From Tolumonas auensis DSM 9187 (GTDB taxonomy: Bacteria; Pseudomonadota; Gammaproteobacteria; Enterobacterales; Aeromonadaceae): a DNA stretch of 64,000 nt. The stretch spans positions 606,501 through 670,500 of the forward strand of contig NC_012691.1 in assembly GCF_000023065.1 (NCBI RefSeq), read 5' to 3'. The stretch's first letter is position 1, and the number at the start of each line of letters is the position of its first letter. Shown here piece by piece: positions 51,774 through 61,780 of the stretch. A program made the translations under genes and the position numbers. Under the pieces are notes generated by a model. It was not told where the DNA came from and did not search any database. It saw only the letters and a list, made by a program, of their open reading frames with translations.

Positions 51774-54167
51774 ATGACTGGACAGAAAACAGAACGGCTG
51801 ATGTTGCCGATTCAGGGGATGTACTGCGCCGCCTGTGCGACACGTCTGGAAAAGGTGTTATCCAAAGTGGCGGGGGTCAGTCATGCCAGTGTGAATCTGG
51901 CCAGTGAAAAGGCGCAGATAGAAAGTGACGCGAAAATAGCGCCGGCTGCATTCATTTCGGCAGTGGAAAAAGCCGGCTTTACGGTGCCGCAACGCACCGT
52001 GACGTTACAGATCAAGGGAATGCATTGTGCTGCCTGTCAGCAGCGGCTGGAAAAAGTATTAAACCGGGAGCCCGGTGTGATTTCCGCCGTGGTTAATCTG
52101 GCCAGTGAGAAAGCCCGGATTCAGGTATTACCTGATGTGGCTGATACGCAACTGCTGCAGGCGATAGCCAAAGCCGGTTACGAAGGTATTGTTCCGGATA
52201 GCACGTCAAATGCGGCGGAGCAGCCGAAGCGCGATACTGATCGTGACTGGCTGATCGTTGGCGCACTCTGCACCTTACCACTGCTGCTGCCGATGATTGC
52301 CGGATTATGGGGCGCTCAAGTCCTGCTGCCGGTGTTCTGGCAGTTTTTGCTGGCGTCGATCGTGCAGTTCGGTCTGGGCTGGCGTTTCTACCGCGGAGCC
52401 TGGGCTGCCTTGCGGGTTGGCAGCAGTAATATGGATGTACTGGTGGCGCTGGGTACCACGGCGGCTTATGGCTTGTCGCTCTATCAGTGGCTGTTGCAGG
52501 CTCACCACGCGCATCTCTATTTTGAATCGTCTGCCACAGTGATCACGCTGGTCTGGTTTGGCAAATGGCTGGAACAGCGCGCCAAACGTCAGACCAGCGA
52601 AGCCATCCGGGCATTGCAGGCGCTGCGTCCGGAGCAGGCCTGGGTCGAGCGTGATGGCGTGGAACAATGGTTATTGCTGGCGATGATCCGGCTGGGCGAT
52701 CGGGTCCGGGTGCGGGCCGGTGAACGGATCCCGGTGGATGGTGAAATCATTGAAGGTTCCAGCCATCTGGATGAATCATTACTGACGGGCGAGAGTCTGC
52801 CGGTCAGCAAGCAAGCCGGAGACAAAGTGAGTACCGGTGCCATGAACGGTGAAGGTTTGCTGTGGCTGCGAACTTCCGCCTTAGGTGAGGACACCCTGCT
52901 GGCACGGATCATCGCCCGTGTTGAACAGGCGCAGATGGCAAAACCGCCGATCCAGAAAAAAGTTGACCAAATCAGTGCGGTATTTGTGCCGGTGGTGCTA
53001 GTTCTGGCGTTGTTAACTGTTACCGGCTGGTATGTTTTCACCGGACAAGGTGAAGCGGCTTTAATTCATGCTGTTTCTGTATTGGTCATCGCTTGTCCGT
53101 GTGCTTTGGGTTTGGCTACACCGGCGGCGATTATGGCGGGAACCGGCACTGCTGCCCGGCACGGTATTCTGATCCGGGATGCGGAAGTGTTGGAGAAAGC
53201 TGAAAAAATTAACATGGTGGTGTTTGATAAAACCGGCACGCTGACACAGGGGCATCCGGCATTAAGCGCGCAACAGGTGATCGGTATCAGCGAACAGCAG
53301 GCATTACAGATCGCCGCGGCGTTACAACAGGGGAGTGCTCATCCGCTGGGTATTGCGCTGCAGCAGGCCGCGGAGCATCAGGGGCTGGCTTTACCGCTGT
53401 TATCAGAAATCCGTACCGTAGCCGGTATTGGTGTGCAGGGGAAATGGCAGGATCTGGATTATGCGCTGGTCGGTGGTCAGGGATTAATTCAGCGTCAGCT
53501 CACGCCGGATGCGGCATTGCAGGCCGGTGCGGAACAGCAGTATCAGCAGGGGCGTACCGTCTCCTGGCTGATCGCTGCGGAGCAGGTGGTGGCCTGGTTT
53601 GCCTTTCAGGATCCACCGAAACCGGAAGCGGCAGCAGCCATCAAAACGCTGCAGCAGCAAGGGATCAAGGTCGCACTGCTGAGTGGTGATAATCAGCAAA
53701 GTGTACAGCAGATAGCCAGTCTGCTTGGCATTGATGAGATGGCGGCACAGGTATTACCGGAACAGAAAGCCGAAGCGGTTGTCCGCTGGCAGAAGCAGGG
53801 GTTTACGGTCGCAATGGTCGGTGATGGCATCAATGATGCGCCGGCACTGGCGGAATCCGATCTCGGTATCGCCATGGGTTCCGGCACCGATGTCGCGATG
53901 GCCAGTGCTGCCATGACGCTGATGCGTAACGATCCGCGGGCCGTCGCCGATGCGCTGATGATCGCCCGGCTGACCAGCCGCAAGATCCGGCAAAATCTGT
54001 TCTGGGCATTTATTTACAATTTAGTGGCATTACCGTTAGCGGTGATGGGATTTCTGGATCCGATGCTGGCTGGTGCTGCGATGGCATTCAGTTCGGTGAG
54101 TGTGGTGACGAATGCATTATGGCTGACCCGCTGGCATCCGGCATGGGCAGTTATCAGGGAGTCATAG
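51774..54167 (+). CDS. copA: Copper-exporting P1B-type ATPase CopA
   Basis: Pumps Cu(I) out across the inner membrane. 797 aa. Two N-terminal HMA domains, GMYCAACATRLEKVL (about 15-29) and GMHCAACQQRLEKVL (about 82-96); note CAAC instead of the commoner CxSC. Eight membrane segments follow, with the metal site C441-P-C443 in IACPCALGLATPAA, phosphorylated Asp485 in VFDKTGTLT, TGES in LLTGESLPVSK, HPLG in SAHPLGIAL, and GDGINDAPAL. The last segments contain the conserved YN and MxxSS (FIYNLVALPLA, MAFSSVSVVTNAL) copper sites. cueR starts two bases after the stop. Confidence 0.97.
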   Translation: MTGQKTERLMLPIQGMYCAACATRLEKVLSKVAGVSHASVNLASEKAQIESDAKIAPAAFISAVEKAGFTVPQRTVTLQIKGMHCAACQQRLEKVLNREPGVISAVVNLASEKARIQVLPDVADTQLLQAIAKAGYEGIVPDSTSNAAEQPKRDTDRDWLIVGALCTLPLLLPMIAGLWGAQVLLPVFWQFLLASIVQFGLGWRFYRGAWAALRVGSSNMDVLVALGTTAAYGLSLYQWLLQAHHAHLYFESSATVITLVWFGKWLEQRAKRQTSEAIRALQALRPEQAWVERDGVEQWLLLAMIRLGDRVRVRAGERIPVDGEIIEGSSHLDESLLTGESLPVSKQAGDKVSTGAMNGEGLLWLRTSALGEDTLLARIIARVEQAQMAKPPIQKKVDQISAVFVPVVLVLALLTVTGWYVFTGQGEAALIHAVSVLVIACPCALGLATPAAIMAGTGTAARHGILIRDAEVLEKAEKINMVVFDKTGTLTQGHPALSAQQVIGISEQQALQIAAALQQGSAHPLGIALQQAAEHQGLALPLLSEIRTVAGIGVQGKWQDLDYALVGGQGLIQRQLTPDAALQAGAEQQYQQGRTVSWLIAAEQVVAWFAFQDPPKPEAAAAIKTLQQQGIKVALLSGDNQQSVQQIASLLGIDEMAAQVLPEQKAEAVVRWQKQGFTVAMVGDGINDAPALAESDLGIAMGSGTDVAMASAAMTLMRNDPRAVADALMIARLTSRKIRQNLFWAFIYNLVALPLAVMGFLDPMLAGAAMAFSSVSVVTNALWLTRWHPAWAVIRES

Positions 54168-54169
54168 TT

Positions 54170-54607
54170 ATGTCTGCAATTTTTCTGACCATTGGTGAGA
54201 TGGCAAAACGCAGTGGTCTGACGGCTAAGATGATCCGTCATTATGAAAGTTTAGGTCTGCTGCCGCCGGCAATCCGCAGTGAAGCCGGATACCGGCATTA
54301 CCGGGATCAGGATGTGCAGCAACTGCGCTTTATCCGGCAGGCCAGAGAGCTTGGTTTTTCATTACCGCAAATCGGTGAGTTACTTTCGTTATGGCATGAC
54401 GAACAACGACCCAGCAGTAAGGTCAAACAACTGGCGCAGGAACATATCGCTGTACTGGAGCAGAAAATTGCAGAACTGACCCAGATGAAGGCGGGGCTGG
54501 AAACGCTGGTCAGCCATTGTCAGGGCGATGACAACCCGGATTGTCCGATCCTCAATGAACTGGCGCAGTCAGACAGTCCGTGCTGTCAGCATGATGCCCC
54601 GCACTGA
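54170..54607 (+). CDS. cueR: Copper-responsive MerR-family activator CueR
   Basis: Cu(I)-sensing activator of copA and copZ. 145 aa from ATG 54170, right after copA. MerR HTH FLTIGEMAKRSGLTAKMIRHYESLGLLPP, then the dimer helix, and the metal loop SHCQGDDNPDCPIL with Cys-x7-Cys as in CueR, plus the terminal CCQHDAPH cysteine pair. The frame extends upstream into copA but the start after the copA stop gives the normal N-terminus. Co-transcribed with copA, so it is positively autoregulated, unlike E. coli where cueR is apart. Confidence 0.95.
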   Translation: MSAIFLTIGEMAKRSGLTAKMIRHYESLGLLPPAIRSEAGYRHYRDQDVQQLRFIRQARELGFSLPQIGELLSLWHDEQRPSSKVKQLAQEHIAVLEQKIAELTQMKAGLETLVSHCQGDDNPDCPILNELAQSDSPCCQHDAPH

Positions 54608-54609
54608 GA

Positions 54610-55281
54610 TCAATCTGCACCTGGCGTCATACCGGCAATCGTGGCACGACTGAAACGTGCGATGGTTGCCTTGACCTGTTGCCATTCTGCGGGGGTAAAT
54701 TCAAGCGGCCAGTCAAGGCGACGACTCAGCGTGGCTTTCCCTATCGCAAAGCCAATCAGCTGGCCGAGATAGGCGTGCGCCAGCAGGATATTATCCTCTG
54801 ACTCCGCTTCGTCCGACGTGATACGGGCAATCAGTTTTCCTATCATGTCATGCGCGGGCTGCATAAATCCGGTATATAAAATTTCAGATGCCGCGGTTGG
54901 GTGAAATTGTTCCCGGGTCAGAAGGATAAACCAGCTCTTCTGATGTTCCGGCGCGAAGGCAATCTCCGCCAGTTTTAAGGTCATCTCCAGTAGCAGTGAC
55001 TGCGGCGATTCAGCACTGAGCCGTGATTCTGCCTGTGTCTGTAACTCACGGATCTGAGGGCCGATATTGGCCGCGATTTGTTCTGCCACAGCCAGATAAA
55101 CGCCTTCCTTACCACCAAAATGATACGGGATAGCGGCCTGATTCACCTGCGCGGCATTCGCCAGCTGACGGGTGGTTACGCCATCAAACCCATAACGACC
55201 GAACAGCTCCAGTCCGGTATCAATCAGCCGTTGCCGCGTAGCTTCACTGCGGGGATCGGTCAGAGAGGGGATCAGCATCAT
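54610..55281 (-). CDS. TetR family regulator with CecR-like C-terminal domain
   Basis: 223 aa. N-terminal TetR HTH (about 12-60: EATRQRLIDTGLELFGRYGFDGVTTRQLANAAQVNQAAIPYHFGGKEG in two blocks), C-terminal domain of the CecR/YbiH type (about 90-210). The start lies 8 bases after yhhJ on the same strand, so it is the last gene of the yhiI-rbbA-yhhJ unit. In E. coli, CecR controls the related ybhGFSR exporter, supporting a local regulatory role here. Its stop is two bases from the convergent cueR stop. A candidate operator lies in front of yhiI. Confidence 0.88.
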   Translation of the reverse strand: MMLIPSLTDPRSEATRQRLIDTGLELFGRYGFDGVTTRQLANAAQVNQAAIPYHFGGKEGVYLAVAEQIAANIGPQIRELQTQAESRLSAESPQSLLLEMTLKLAEIAFAPEHQKSWFILLTREQFHPTAASEILYTGFMQPAHDMIGKLIARITSDEAESEDNILLAHAYLGQLIGFAIGKATLSRRLDWPLEFTPAEWQQVKATIARFSRATIAGMTPGAD

Positions 55282-55289
55282 ACACCTCC

Positions 55290-56423
55290 TCAGAGTTGCG
55301 TCTGAGTAACGGCACGGCGGAACCGCACCAGTGCGACCAGAAAGAAAATAGCTCCAAGTCCTATCATCGCCAGCAGATCCGGCCAGATGATATCCATACC
55401 TGCGCCCCGGTATAAAATCGCCTGAGCCAGCCGGACAAAATAGGTGCTTGGCGCTGCCAGCATGATCTGCTGCACCAGCTCCGGCATACTTTCGCGCGGC
55501 GTGACGCCACCGGACAACATCTCCAGTGGCACTATGGTCAGAATGATTAACAGGCCCAGTTGCGGCATGGAGCGGGCAATCGTGCCGAGAAAAATACCGA
55601 TGGAAGCGGCAGAAAACAGATAGATCACCGCACTGAACAGAAACAGCGGTAATGAGCCGGCAATCGGTACTTCCAATACTCCCTGGATGACCACCGTCAA
55701 TGCGACGGTCGTGCCTAACAATACCGCCAGACTGTTGGCCCAGATTTTAGCCATCATAATTTCAAACGGTGTCAGCGGCATCACCAGCAAATGCTCCAGT
55801 GTTCCGTGTTCCCGCTCGCGGATAAACGCGGCACCAACCAGAATAATGGTCAGCATATTAATGTTGTTAATGACCTCCATCACACCACCAAACCAGTAGC
55901 CGGTCAGATTGGGATTAAACCGTACCCGGCTGACTAGTTTGATCGGAAGACTGGATGTATCTCGTTTCCCCGTCAGATATTCATTCAGTTCGGCAGCAAA
56001 AATCTGCTGAATATAACTGGCGCCGATAAACGACTGACTCATGACCGTGGCATCGATGTTGATTTGAATCGTGGGTCTGTGGCCGGCGTTCAGATCCCGC
56101 TGAAAATTTGCCGGTATGACAATCGCAAACGTATAGCGTCCCTGATCCATTGTCGGATCCATCTGTTGCAGAGCGATATTTTCCGGCGGATTAAAAAAAG
56201 GTGGCGTTAAAGCCCGGCTAAGACGCATGGATAAGGGCGACAGATCCTCATCGACAATCGCCACGGGAGCATGATTCAGTTCTTGTGAAACACCGATCGC
56301 TGCACTGTAGATCCCCCCGGTGAACGCCCAGACAATCAGCACCAGTAACACCCGATCAGCCCACAGACTCCGTAACTCTTTGATGCCAAGGCGCCAGATA
56401 TTGCTGATATGTGTATTCATCAT
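55290..56423 (-). CDS. yhhJ: ABC-2 type permease (YhhJ-like)
   Basis: 377 aa, E. coli YhhJ size (374). One N-terminal membrane segment (about 25-45), a long extracytoplasmic part (about 50-185), and a cluster of five segments from 190 to the end, the ABC-2 layout with ERGTLEHLLVMPLTPFEIMMAKIWAN (in two blocks) as the coupling region. It follows rbbA by three bases. With RbbA's own permease half it would make the transmembrane pair of a drug or envelope-compound exporter. Substrate unknown. Confidence 0.88.
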   Translation of the reverse strand: MMNTHISNIWRLGIKELRSLWADRVLLVLIVWAFTGGIYSAAIGVSQELNHAPVAIVDEDLSPLSMRLSRALTPPFFNPPENIALQQMDPTMDQGRYTFAIVIPANFQRDLNAGHRPTIQINIDATVMSQSFIGASYIQQIFAAELNEYLTGKRDTSSLPIKLVSRVRFNPNLTGYWFGGVMEVINNINMLTIILVGAAFIREREHGTLEHLLVMPLTPFEIMMAKIWANSLAVLLGTTVALTVVIQGVLEVPIAGSLPLFLFSAVIYLFSAASIGIFLGTIARSMPQLGLLIILTIVPLEMLSGGVTPRESMPELVQQIMLAAPSTYFVRLAQAILYRGAGMDIIWPDLLAMIGLGAIFFLVALVRFRRAVTQTQL

Positions 56424-56426
56424 GGC

Positions 56427-59153
56427 CTACCTTTCCTGTTTGGGCAGCAGGACAAGCGAGAGCAAGGTCAGCACAGGAATAAATGCTGCGAGTTTTAATA
56501 ACGGTTCTAACAGATCATAAAAACCGAGCGCTTTAGTGAATACGCCCCGGCTGATCACCAGAAAATAGGTTGCCGGTGAACATTGCCCGATGCCGTACGC
56601 CATGCCGATGAGCGAGTCGACCGGGGTCGTCAGACCGGAAAACTGGACCGTCGGTAACATGGTCAGTATGGCGGTACCGAACAATGCGGCAATCTGTGTC
56701 CGGGTAAACGTCGATATCAGCAGACCTAACCCGGTGGTCACGGTAACGAAAATCAGGGCCCCCAATGTCAGCGTGGCCAGACTTCCCTTGATTGGCACGT
56801 CAAACATCCAGATAGCCTGGATGACCAGCAAGACATAACTCAGCATGGACACAACGATGTAGGGCAGTTGTTTGCCCAGCAGAAACTCAAGCCGGGTGAC
56901 CGGGGTGACATAAAGATTGGTGATCGAGCCCAGTTCTTTTTCCCGCACGACACCCAATGCCATCAGAATGGCGGGGATAAAGACCAGCAATAACGGAATG
57001 ACGGCGGGAACCATGGCGTAAATGCTGCGGAAATCCTGATTGTAACGGTAACGCAAAGCCATATCGGTTGGCAGTAACTGTGGTGCTGAACCGGTTGCTT
57101 CGGTGATCAAATCAACCAGATATTGCTGATGCAACCCCTGAACATAACCGAGCGTCATTTCTCCGCGATAGGGCAATGCGCCATCGATCCAGGCCGCTAT
57201 TTCCGGCTGACGGTTAAGTCGCAGATCATGACCAAACCGGGGCGGGATCTCTAACGCCAAAGAGAGTTCGCCACTGTGCATGCGTTGTTCCATTTCTGCC
57301 GCAGTAGCAATAGGCGGGCGCAGCTGGAAGTAACGGGAGCCCGCAAAGTTTTGGATATAATCGCGCGACTCGGGCGATTGATCCTGATCCAGCACCGCAA
57401 ACCGCAGATTCTCCACATCCATCGAAATGCCATAACCGAGCACAGACATCATCAATACCGATCCCAGCAGAGCGAAAGCCAGGCGGATTGTGTCGCGTTT
57501 TAATTCCAGTGCTTCACGATAGGCATAGGCCAGAAGCCGGTACAGACTGAATGCCTGCCGGGTCGCATGATTATTGCCGTTCATCATCGCGGGTTCAGTC
57601 ACCGCTGGTGGTGCGTCATCAGTAGCGGTGGCGTCTTCGAGATAAGCAATGAAGGCAGCCTCCAGCGTCGGCGCCTTTTTGCTTGCCCGCAGCGCTTCCG
57701 GTGTATCGCTGGCCAGAACCTGTCCGGCATGCATGAGCGAGATCCGGTCACAGCGTTCCGCTTCGTTCATAAAATGGGTGGAAATAAAGATGGTCACACC
57801 TTGCTGGCGAGAAAGTTCCACCAGCAGTTCCCAGAATTGATCGCGGGCGATCGGATCAACCCCCGAGGTGGGTTCATCCAGAATCAGCAAGCTCGGTTCA
57901 TGCACGACGGCCACAGCCAGTGATAACCGCTGCCGGATCCCAAGCGGCAGACCAGCAGCCGGGATACTGACATAAGGTTTCAGCTCAAACCGGGTCAGCA
58001 GGTTTTCTACCCGGGCTGCTACTTTCTCCTCCGGTAAATGGAATAACCGGGCATGCAGTTCCAGATTCTGTAATACGGTCAATTCACCATACAGTGAGAA
58101 GGCCTGCGACATATAACCAACCTGACTGCGGGTTGCCACATTATCGGCATCCACCGGTGCGCCGAACAGACGAGCGGAACCCTCAGTCGGCGGAAGTAAA
58201 CCGGTCAGCATCTTCATGGTGGTGGTTTTACCGCAGCCATTAGAGCCGAGAAAACCAAAAATCTCGCCTTTACCGATGGCAAAACTCACATTATCGACCG
58301 CCGTGAAATCCCCGAATCGCTGCGTTAATCCTTGCGCTTCGATTGCCCATTGATGGTGATTGAGGTCTCTTGGCGGAATAACCAGCGCGTGATGACCTTG
58401 CTGCCGCTCCGGGGGTAACAGCCGGATAAAGGCTTCCTCTAATGTCTGGCTGTTCGTCTCTCTTTTCAGCTCGGCAGCGGAACCGGTGCCGATGATCTTT
58501 CCGGCATCCATCGCAATCAGCCAGTCAAAATGCTCCGCCTCTTCCATATAGGCCGTGGCAACCAGAACCGTCATCGCCGGATGACGTATCCGGATACGCT
58601 GGATCAGCTCCCAGAACTGACGGCGGGAGAGGGGATCGACCCCGGTGGTGGGTTCATCCAGAATCAGCAGATCCGGATCGTGGATCAGCGCACAGCAGAG
58701 TCCGAGTTTCTGTTTCATGCCACCGGATAATTTTGCTGCCGGTCGATCGTGGAATGCGGCCAGTCCGGTGGCGATCAGTAATTCGTTGATGCGCGCTGCA
58801 CGGGCGCGACGATTCAGACCAAACAGCCGGGCGAAGAAATCAACATTTTCGGTAACAGATAGTGTCGGGTAAAGATTCCGCCCTAGCCCCTGTGGCATAT
58901 AGGCGATGCGCGGTAGCAACGTTTCACGTAAACGGCGATTAGCGATATCGGTATCCAGCACTGCAATCTGCCCCTGCTGAATTTTCCGGGCACCGGCGAT
59001 CAGTGCCAGCAGCGAGGACTTGCCGACGCCATCCGGGCCAATCAGGCCCACCATGCCACCGGCCGGGATCGTCACGTTTATCTGATCGAGTGCTTTCAGC
59101 ATGCCATAAGTCAGACTAACGGCAGAAAGCTGTGCCACTGTACGTTCAGTCAT
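56427..59153 (-). CDS. rbbA: ABC transporter RbbA: two ATPase domains fused to a permease
   Basis: 908 aa (E. coli RbbA 911). Two ABC domains: first Walker [10 protein letters not shown] with [12 protein letters not shown] and [20 protein letters not shown]; second GSNGCGKTT with [31 protein letters not shown] in two blocks. From about residue 540 an ABC-2 permease domain with a periplasmic loop and the typical [29 protein letters not shown] coupling region in two blocks. E. coli RbbA was described as a ribosome-associated ATPase; its membrane part and neighbours argue for transport. The second C-loop LPLGIRQR departs from LSGGQ. Confidence 0.92.
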   Translation of the reverse strand: MTERTVAQLSAVSLTYGMLKALDQINVTIPAGGMVGLIGPDGVGKSSLLALIAGARKIQQGQIAVLDTDIANRRLRETLLPRIAYMPQGLGRNLYPTLSVTENVDFFARLFGLNRRARAARINELLIATGLAAFHDRPAAKLSGGMKQKLGLCCALIHDPDLLILDEPTTGVDPLSRRQFWELIQRIRIRHPAMTVLVATAYMEEAEHFDWLIAMDAGKIIGTGSAAELKRETNSQTLEEAFIRLLPPERQQGHHALVIPPRDLNHHQWAIEAQGLTQRFGDFTAVDNVSFAIGKGEIFGFLGSNGCGKTTTMKMLTGLLPPTEGSARLFGAPVDADNVATRSQVGYMSQAFSLYGELTVLQNLELHARLFHLPEEKVAARVENLLTRFELKPYVSIPAAGLPLGIRQRLSLAVAVVHEPSLLILDEPTSGVDPIARDQFWELLVELSRQQGVTIFISTHFMNEAERCDRISLMHAGQVLASDTPEALRASKKAPTLEAAFIAYLEDATATDDAPPAVTEPAMMNGNNHATRQAFSLYRLLAYAYREALELKRDTIRLAFALLGSVLMMSVLGYGISMDVENLRFAVLDQDQSPESRDYIQNFAGSRYFQLRPPIATAAEMEQRMHSGELSLALEIPPRFGHDLRLNRQPEIAAWIDGALPYRGEMTLGYVQGLHQQYLVDLITEATGSAPQLLPTDMALRYRYNQDFRSIYAMVPAVIPLLLVFIPAILMALGVVREKELGSITNLYVTPVTRLEFLLGKQLPYIVVSMLSYVLLVIQAIWMFDVPIKGSLATLTLGALIFVTVTTGLGLLISTFTRTQIAALFGTAILTMLPTVQFSGLTTPVDSLIGMAYGIGQCSPATYFLVISRGVFTKALGFYDLLEPLLKLAAFIPVLTLLSLVLLPKQER

Positions 59154-59157
59154 AGCG

Positions 59158-60135
59158 TTACCTCACGGGCAACTGTGCCGGCCAGTCAGTATCTGCAGAC
59201 AGTTTGATGTAGGCCACGCCGGGCATACCGGGTTTTGCCAACGTTGCGTGTGTTGCCAGCCAGGCCGGATCAACTCTGACTTTGATGCGGAACATCAGCT
59301 TTTCCCGCTCGTTACGGGTCTCGACTTCTTTCGGGGTAAATTGAGCGCGGGGGGCCACATACACGACTTTGGCCGGAACGGGATCGGCCAGTGCATCCAG
59401 CATGATGTGTGCCGGTGCCCCCAGTGTGACCTGACCGGCTTCTGCTGCAGAAAGGTAAACGGACATGGTGACATCGTTCAGATCCAGCAAGGTTACCACC
59501 TTGCCCCCGGCAGCGAGAACTTCACCGGGTTCTGCCAGACGGTAGAGTACACGTCCGGCAATGGGCGCTGTCAGCGTAGTATCCTGCAGTGTGCTTTGCA
59601 GTACCTCCGCATTCGCTTTGGCGGTAGCAACGGCAGCATTGGCGGCTTTTACCCGCGTCCGGGCGGCAGTTAAACCTGCCTGCGCGACCTGTAACGCACT
59701 CCGATCCTGATCCAGTTGATCTTTACTGATAAAGTTCTTGCTCATCAGCTTATCCGAGCGCGCCAGTGTGATCCGGGCCAGGTTATATTGACTTTCCGCA
59801 CTGGCCACACCGGCAATGACTTCTTGTGTATTTTCCAGCGCTTGCTGTACCTGCGCTTCCGCTGCCCGTAACTGAGCCTGCAGTTCGGTTGCTTCAATCT
59901 CTGCAATCTTTTGCTTTACCTGCAGATCATCGCCTTCCTGTACCTCAATAGAGGACAGCCGTCCGGCGATTTTGGTGGCGACATCCACCTCGGTCGCTTC
60001 CAGCCGGCCGTTGCCATAAACCAGATCGGAATAGGTTGCGGTGGGTTGCTGGTAATACCAGTAGGCTGCCGATCCGGCCAGAATGCAGAGTAAGAAGAAA
60101 AAGAGACTGCGGCGTGAAAATGAAAAAATACTCAT
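59158..60135 (-). CDS. yhiI: HlyD-family membrane fusion protein (YhiI-like)
   Basis: 325 aa. Single N-terminal membrane anchor ([20 protein letters not shown], about 10-30), then the lipoyl half-motifs [28 protein letters not shown] in two blocks, a long coiled-coil hairpin (about 75-185, rich in Ala/Gln/Glu), and [25 protein letters not shown]. Bridges the inner membrane RbbA/YhhJ transporter to an outer membrane channel. First gene of the operon, four bases before rbbA. GAGGGGTGTTCC precedes the ATG. Confidence 0.92.
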   Translation of the reverse strand: MSIFSFSRRSLFFFLLCILAGSAAYWYYQQPTATYSDLVYGNGRLEATEVDVATKIAGRLSSIEVQEGDDLQVKQKIAEIEATELQAQLRAAEAQVQQALENTQEVIAGVASAESQYNLARITLARSDKLMSKNFISKDQLDQDRSALQVAQAGLTAARTRVKAANAAVATAKANAEVLQSTLQDTTLTAPIAGRVLYRLAEPGEVLAAGGKVVTLLDLNDVTMSVYLSAAEAGQVTLGAPAHIMLDALADPVPAKVVYVAPRAQFTPKEVETRNEREKLMFRIKVRVDPAWLATHATLAKPGMPGVAYIKLSADTDWPAQLPVR

Positions 60136-60181
60136 GGAACACCCCTCCCGTCATCAGGCGGTATTTCCGTTTTCTGTATTG

Positions 60182-60210
60182 ATTATAGTTCATTCATTCG
60201 GATGAATTAA
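60182..60210 (-). promoter_or_regulatory. Promoter and TetR-type operator of the yhiI operon
   Basis: Perfect -10 TATAAT (60182-60187, minus strand) 47 bases before the yhiI start. The palindrome ATTCAT-TCGG-ATGAAT (60192-60207) fills the space between it and the weak -35 region, so a bound repressor would block the polymerase. The TetR gene at the operon's end is the obvious candidate binder. Confidence 0.75.
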
Positions 60211-60222
60211 AAATAAGCAGAT

Positions 60223-60543
60223 TCATTTGTTTTGCTGTTGCACCTGAAACAGCTCCAGCTTTTCCAACTCCATCTTGTTGTTTTTCTGGGTTAACAGACA
60301 GGCGAAAGTAACCGCCGGTTTTTGTTTTTTCACCTCTCCGGTGACCAGCCATTTATTTGCGACAGCCAGTGGTTTGACGCTGGTAACCTGAATATCCAGC
60401 AATGAGCCCATGCGATAAGCCACCAGCGTCTGGCAGGTTTGCTGAGCCTGTTGCGCATAGTTATCGGTGCTGGCATTACTCTGGAGGCTGAATAACCCTG
60501 AGGTCACCAGCAACATGAAACGGAGAATTCGTGAAAAAGTCAT
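60223..60543 (-). CDS. Small exported protein of unknown function
   Basis: 106 aa. Signal peptide TFSRILRFMLLVTSGLFSLQSNA, cut before STDNYAQQ. The mature part of about 82 residues has two cysteines (QQTCQTLV and TFACLLTQ), probably a disulfide in the periplasm, and a lysine/glutamate-rich end (QKNNKMELEKLELFQVQQQNK, in two pieces by charge). I do not recognise the family. It lies between the yhiI promoter and the porin terminator on the same strand; its stop is about 16 bases before the yhiI operator region, so it could be read into the yhiI operon. Confidence 0.7.
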   Translation of the reverse strand: MTFSRILRFMLLVTSGLFSLQSNASTDNYAQQAQQTCQTLVAYRMGSLLDIQVTSVKPLAVANKWLVTGEVKKQKPAVTFACLLTQKNNKMELEKLELFQVQQQNK

Positions 60544-60644
60544 AGGCGCTGTTTCTGTTTTCGCGGCAGATGGGTGATCAGATTATCAAAGCTTTAAAGA
60601 TGGGGTGCAATCAAATCTGACTGACTATACCCGTCAAAACAAAA

Positions 60645-60668
60645 AACCCCCGCCGAAGCGAGGGTCCA
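60645..60668 (-). terminator. Porin terminator
   Basis: On the minus strand CCCTCGC-TTCG-GCGGGGG followed by TTTTTTG; starts about 42 bases after the porin stop. Confidence 0.88.
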
Positions 60669-60709
60669 ATAGGCATTTACTTCTGGCTTACGCCATCTGC
60701 ACAGGCAGA

Positions 60710-61780
60710 TTAGAAGAAGTATTTGAAGCGTACGCGACCGCCCAGTTGTTCATTGGTATCAGCAGCACCTTCAGCTTGCTCATCACCCCATGAAGCACCC
60801 AGGTACATGTCAAAGTTGTCAATACCCATAACTGCCGGGATTTTGTAAGAAGCGTAAACTACGTTGTATTCAGTATCTTCGTCAGTAGCTGAATTTTCGT
60901 TTTGACCATACAGGTAGGCAGCATAGAAGTTCTGGTATTGCATGCCTGGGCCAACGCTGTAGCCGTCACCTTCGTCAGCAGCTTTGTATGCGCCACGCAG
61001 AGAGAAGCTCAGGTCGTCAGAGGCTTTAACAGTTGCAGTTGCACCGTAACCAGTCCAGTCAGAAACGTCTTCGCCAGCAGCATCAACATAAGCGTCAGTG
61101 ATCAGGTTCAGTTCTGCACCAACAGCTACAGTTACAGTGTCACCAGTCCAGGCTACAACTGGGCGAGCCAGCAGCGGGTCTTTGTTCTTAACTACGCCAG
61201 TCATGTTGTCATACATACCGTTGTCGTCACCGAACAGGGTAGATACTTCCATGTGCCATTGGCCAGCTTCTTTGCTGAACATTGCCTGGCTACCAGAGTT
61301 GGCACGGCCACGAGCTGCTTTAGCGCGGTACAGTTTGTCACCGTAACCTACTACGTAGGTGTCCTGACCAGCAGGAGACAGATCATACGCTTCATAGTGA
61401 CCCATTTTCACAGCCCAGTCGTTTTTCACACCGAAAGCGAACCATGAATCTTCACCGTTACCGTAGTTACCGTTCGGGCTGTATACTGGGTTGATTTTGA
61501 AACCAGCGAAGTTGCCGTTAGCCAGAACGCGTTCACCGTTGATGTCCAGCAGGATACGACCACCCAGAGCTTGAGTGTCAGTCGCATCAGCAATTAAAAC
61601 ACCTTTATCATTGTATGTTTTAGCGCCTTCGCTGAAGCTATCAGCGGTCAAATCATACTCAACATCGCCACCGATGTTCAGTTTACCCTGAGGGGTATCG
61701 AAAGTTGCACCAGCGTGAGCGGCAGAAGCTACGAACAGTGCCAGTACGCTAGGTACTAATACATTCAAGGTTTTTTTCAT
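60710..61780 (-). CDS. Outer membrane porin, carbohydrate-porin-like
   Basis: 356 aa from ATG 61780, AAGGA 10 bases upstream; ATG 61786 is an alternative. Signal peptide KKTLNVLVPSVLALFVASAAHA, mature start GATFDTPQGKLNIGGDVEYDL. Alternating strands with aromatic girdle residues, acidic loops (NSATDEDTEYN, EDVSDWTGYG) and the terminal signal FKYFF with C-terminal Phe, as needed for BAM assembly. Looks like a sugar-type porin (RafY/YfeN-like group) rather than OmpF/C; specificity not readable. Strongly expressed genes of this kind usually have A+T-rich leaders like the one here. Confidence 0.85.
   Translation of the reverse strand: MKKTLNVLVPSVLALFVASAAHAGATFDTPQGKLNIGGDVEYDLTADSFSEGAKTYNDKGVLIADATDTQALGGRILLDINGERVLANGNFAGFKINPVYSPNGNYGNGEDSWFAFGVKNDWAVKMGHYEAYDLSPAGQDTYVVGYGDKLYRAKAARGRANSGSQAMFSKEAGQWHMEVSTLFGDDNGMYDNMTGVVKNKDPLLARPVVAWTGDTVTVAVGAELNLITDAYVDAAGEDVSDWTGYGATATVKASDDLSFSLRGAYKAADEGDGYSVGPGMQYQNFYAAYLYGQNENSATDEDTEYNVVYASYKIPAVMGIDNFDMYLGASWGDEQAEGAADTNEQLGGRVRFKYFF

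Noticed and set aside
54119-54169. CueR extended upstream into copA
   Set aside because: The added residues overlap the conserved copA end; the ATG at 54170 gives the usual MerR N-terminus.
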